NCBI RefSeq assembly: GCF_020740795.1
Contig: NC_067282.1
Span: forward strand, 140,230,858 to 140,294,857
Length of the DNA: 64,000 nucleotides
Source of the DNA: Apus apus
Lineage: Eukaryota; Chordata; Aves; Apodiformes; Apodidae
Reading direction: 5' to 3'
In this document: positions 62,547 to 64,000 of the stretch, piece after piece
How positions within the stretch are numbered: position 1 is the first letter of the stretch
How the letters are laid out: each line of letters starts with the position of its first letter
Made by a program: the position numbers and the translations under genes
The notes under the pieces: model-generated
What the model saw: only the letters and a program-made list of their open reading frames with translations
What the model was told of the DNA's origin: nothing
Database searches by the model: none

Positions 62547-64000
62547 CTTAGCACAGGTGACAACTGGTCTGACATCTAATAATGATGCATCTGGACAGAG
62601 ACATGAGACAAATACATCAAACATCCTATAGATAATGCATTAGAAGCAGTAATATGGCAGCAAAGAGTAGGCAACTATCAGAATCAAAACAACTAAACAA
62701 ATAAGCGTCTGCTGAGTGTGCTTCTACCTTTGACATCTCTGACTTTGAATTCCTTCCCACCCTCATGTGGGAGGAAAAGCACCATCCTCCACCCAGATTG
62801 TTGCAACTAGCCCATTTAACCAATTGATTTGTAGCAGATTTGTACAAGCTGCTCCTGCCCACTGATTTCCCTCACTTGCTTAAAGAGAGTCGCACTCGAC
62901 ATCAGAGGCTCCCAACCAGAGCAGCAGATCTCACTCTTACTGGTGAACTTAAGAGGCGAGACATGGAGCCCAAGCTCATATGAGCTGCCCAGCCCCACAC
63001 TGGCCCTGAAGGAATGCAGGCACAGACAGCAACTGTGATCCTCAGCCAGAGGAACTGAAGAGAAGGACTACAGAACTGGTACTGGCAATACACAGAACTT
63101 CACTAGCTTTCCTCAAAGGAGATGTCACCATAAGTATGCTCTGTATAACTTGTTTCCTCACATCCCCATTCTGTCTTGCTAATTATGCCAGCCTCTCCTT
63201 GATTTTTCCCCAAGCTGCCACCTCCTCTATCATTCCTCCACACTCAAGTGCCACAACACAGGTACTCTGGATGCAGTGTACAATGTAGTGAATTCTCATC
63301 TCACTGAATCCAGAAGTGATCTCACAGATCATTCCATTCCCTTCCTGACTTTCAAGAGTGTTTTTCCTTTTTGTATCTGTGAATTACAATGCCAGATTTC
63401 CAGGCACCAGGATGTTTTTACTTTTGCAGTGGGCACAACTCACATATTTGCTGTCCTTATTTAATAAGTCAGCTACATACTCATAAGGTCAAAATGCACC
63501 TTTCTCTGCTCCTGTTGACTAAACACCACCACCTCTGGATTGTCTTTAACAGGAGATGGATTTTATGATGCCTGAAAGATCCATTTAACACAGCACAGCA
63601 ATTCTGAAAGCCCCACCTGACCACTCTGACCTGAGATGTCACAGACTAGACAGAAATTTACAGAGCAGGAGGAAAAATACAAAAAATACACCTGTCTGCT
63701 CTGGGAGGACTATTATATACTCAAACGAACATTAAATGCTCTCAAAACCATGGACAGCAGGAGACTGAGGTCCAATTCCTGCACACCCAACTTTGGACTA
63801 GATTTCCGTAAGAGACATGCTTATGGGAGCTCCCATCATCTCAAATCAGGGGGAGATGCTTCAATCACACTCCAAGCGTTCCAAATTCAGATCCACCGTG
63901 ACTCTGCATTAGGTCAGCAGGATGGGTTAGACTCACACACCCTGGGTTTTAGGAAACATCTAGCACACTGTCAGAATTCATTTTCACCAGATCTTTCAAA
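62547..64000. other. Upstream of the BPGM coding exon, probably BPGM intron 1
   Basis: No CpG island, TATA-type promoter or recognisable exon is seen up to the window edge. The BPGM promoter and its untranslated first exon therefore most likely lie beyond 64000. Short frames here are unrecognised. Confidence 0.5.

Overview
This window is vertebrate nuclear DNA, and more precisely bird DNA. It is AT-rich, depleted in CpG and almost free of long reading frames. It carries several 5'-truncated CR1 LINEs in both orientations, including their typical 3' ends with short ATTCTATGAT-like tails. It also has LTR remnants of types I associate with Neoaves. The species cannot be read from the sequence. 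No bacterial, phage, CRISPR or operon-like feature is present.

The only confidently identified gene is BPGM (bisphosphoglycerate mutase), on the minus strand. Its coding sequence is split in two. Codons 1-200 plus one base lie at 62535-61935, and the remainder lies at 54109-53931, joined across a GT-AG intron of 7,825 bases. The spliced product is 259 residues, the length of the mammalian enzyme, with all catalytic residues I could check in place. The 5' untranslated exon(s) and promoter lie beyond an acceptor near 62547, probably outside the window. A candidate poly(A) signal lies about 0.9 kb past the stop.

Layout: 1-28.8 kb is non-coding with scattered CR1 pieces, one minus-sense solo LTR (17.9-18.5 kb), a long poly(A) tract and a perfect 16-bp hairpin. 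At 28.8-29.4 kb there is an isolated CpG-rich segment that looks like a promoter. 29.4-53 kb is non-coding with CR1, a decayed retroviral integrase region (36.6-37.8 kb) and another probable LTR (40.1-40.7 kb). 53-62.5 kb is BPGM, whose intron holds two CR1 copies and an antisense LTR containing an internal tandem array. 62.5-64 kb is the region upstream of the BPGM coding exon.

In human, CALD1 follows BPGM in the same orientation. If that order holds here, the CpG-rich segment downstream of BPGM is a reasonable candidate for the first CALD1 promoter, and much of 1-28.8 kb would be CALD1 intron. No caldesmon coding exon was found, so this is inference. I found no convincing undescribed biological system. 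The most unusual items are the CpG island, the hairpin and the repeat-bearing LTR inside BPGM.
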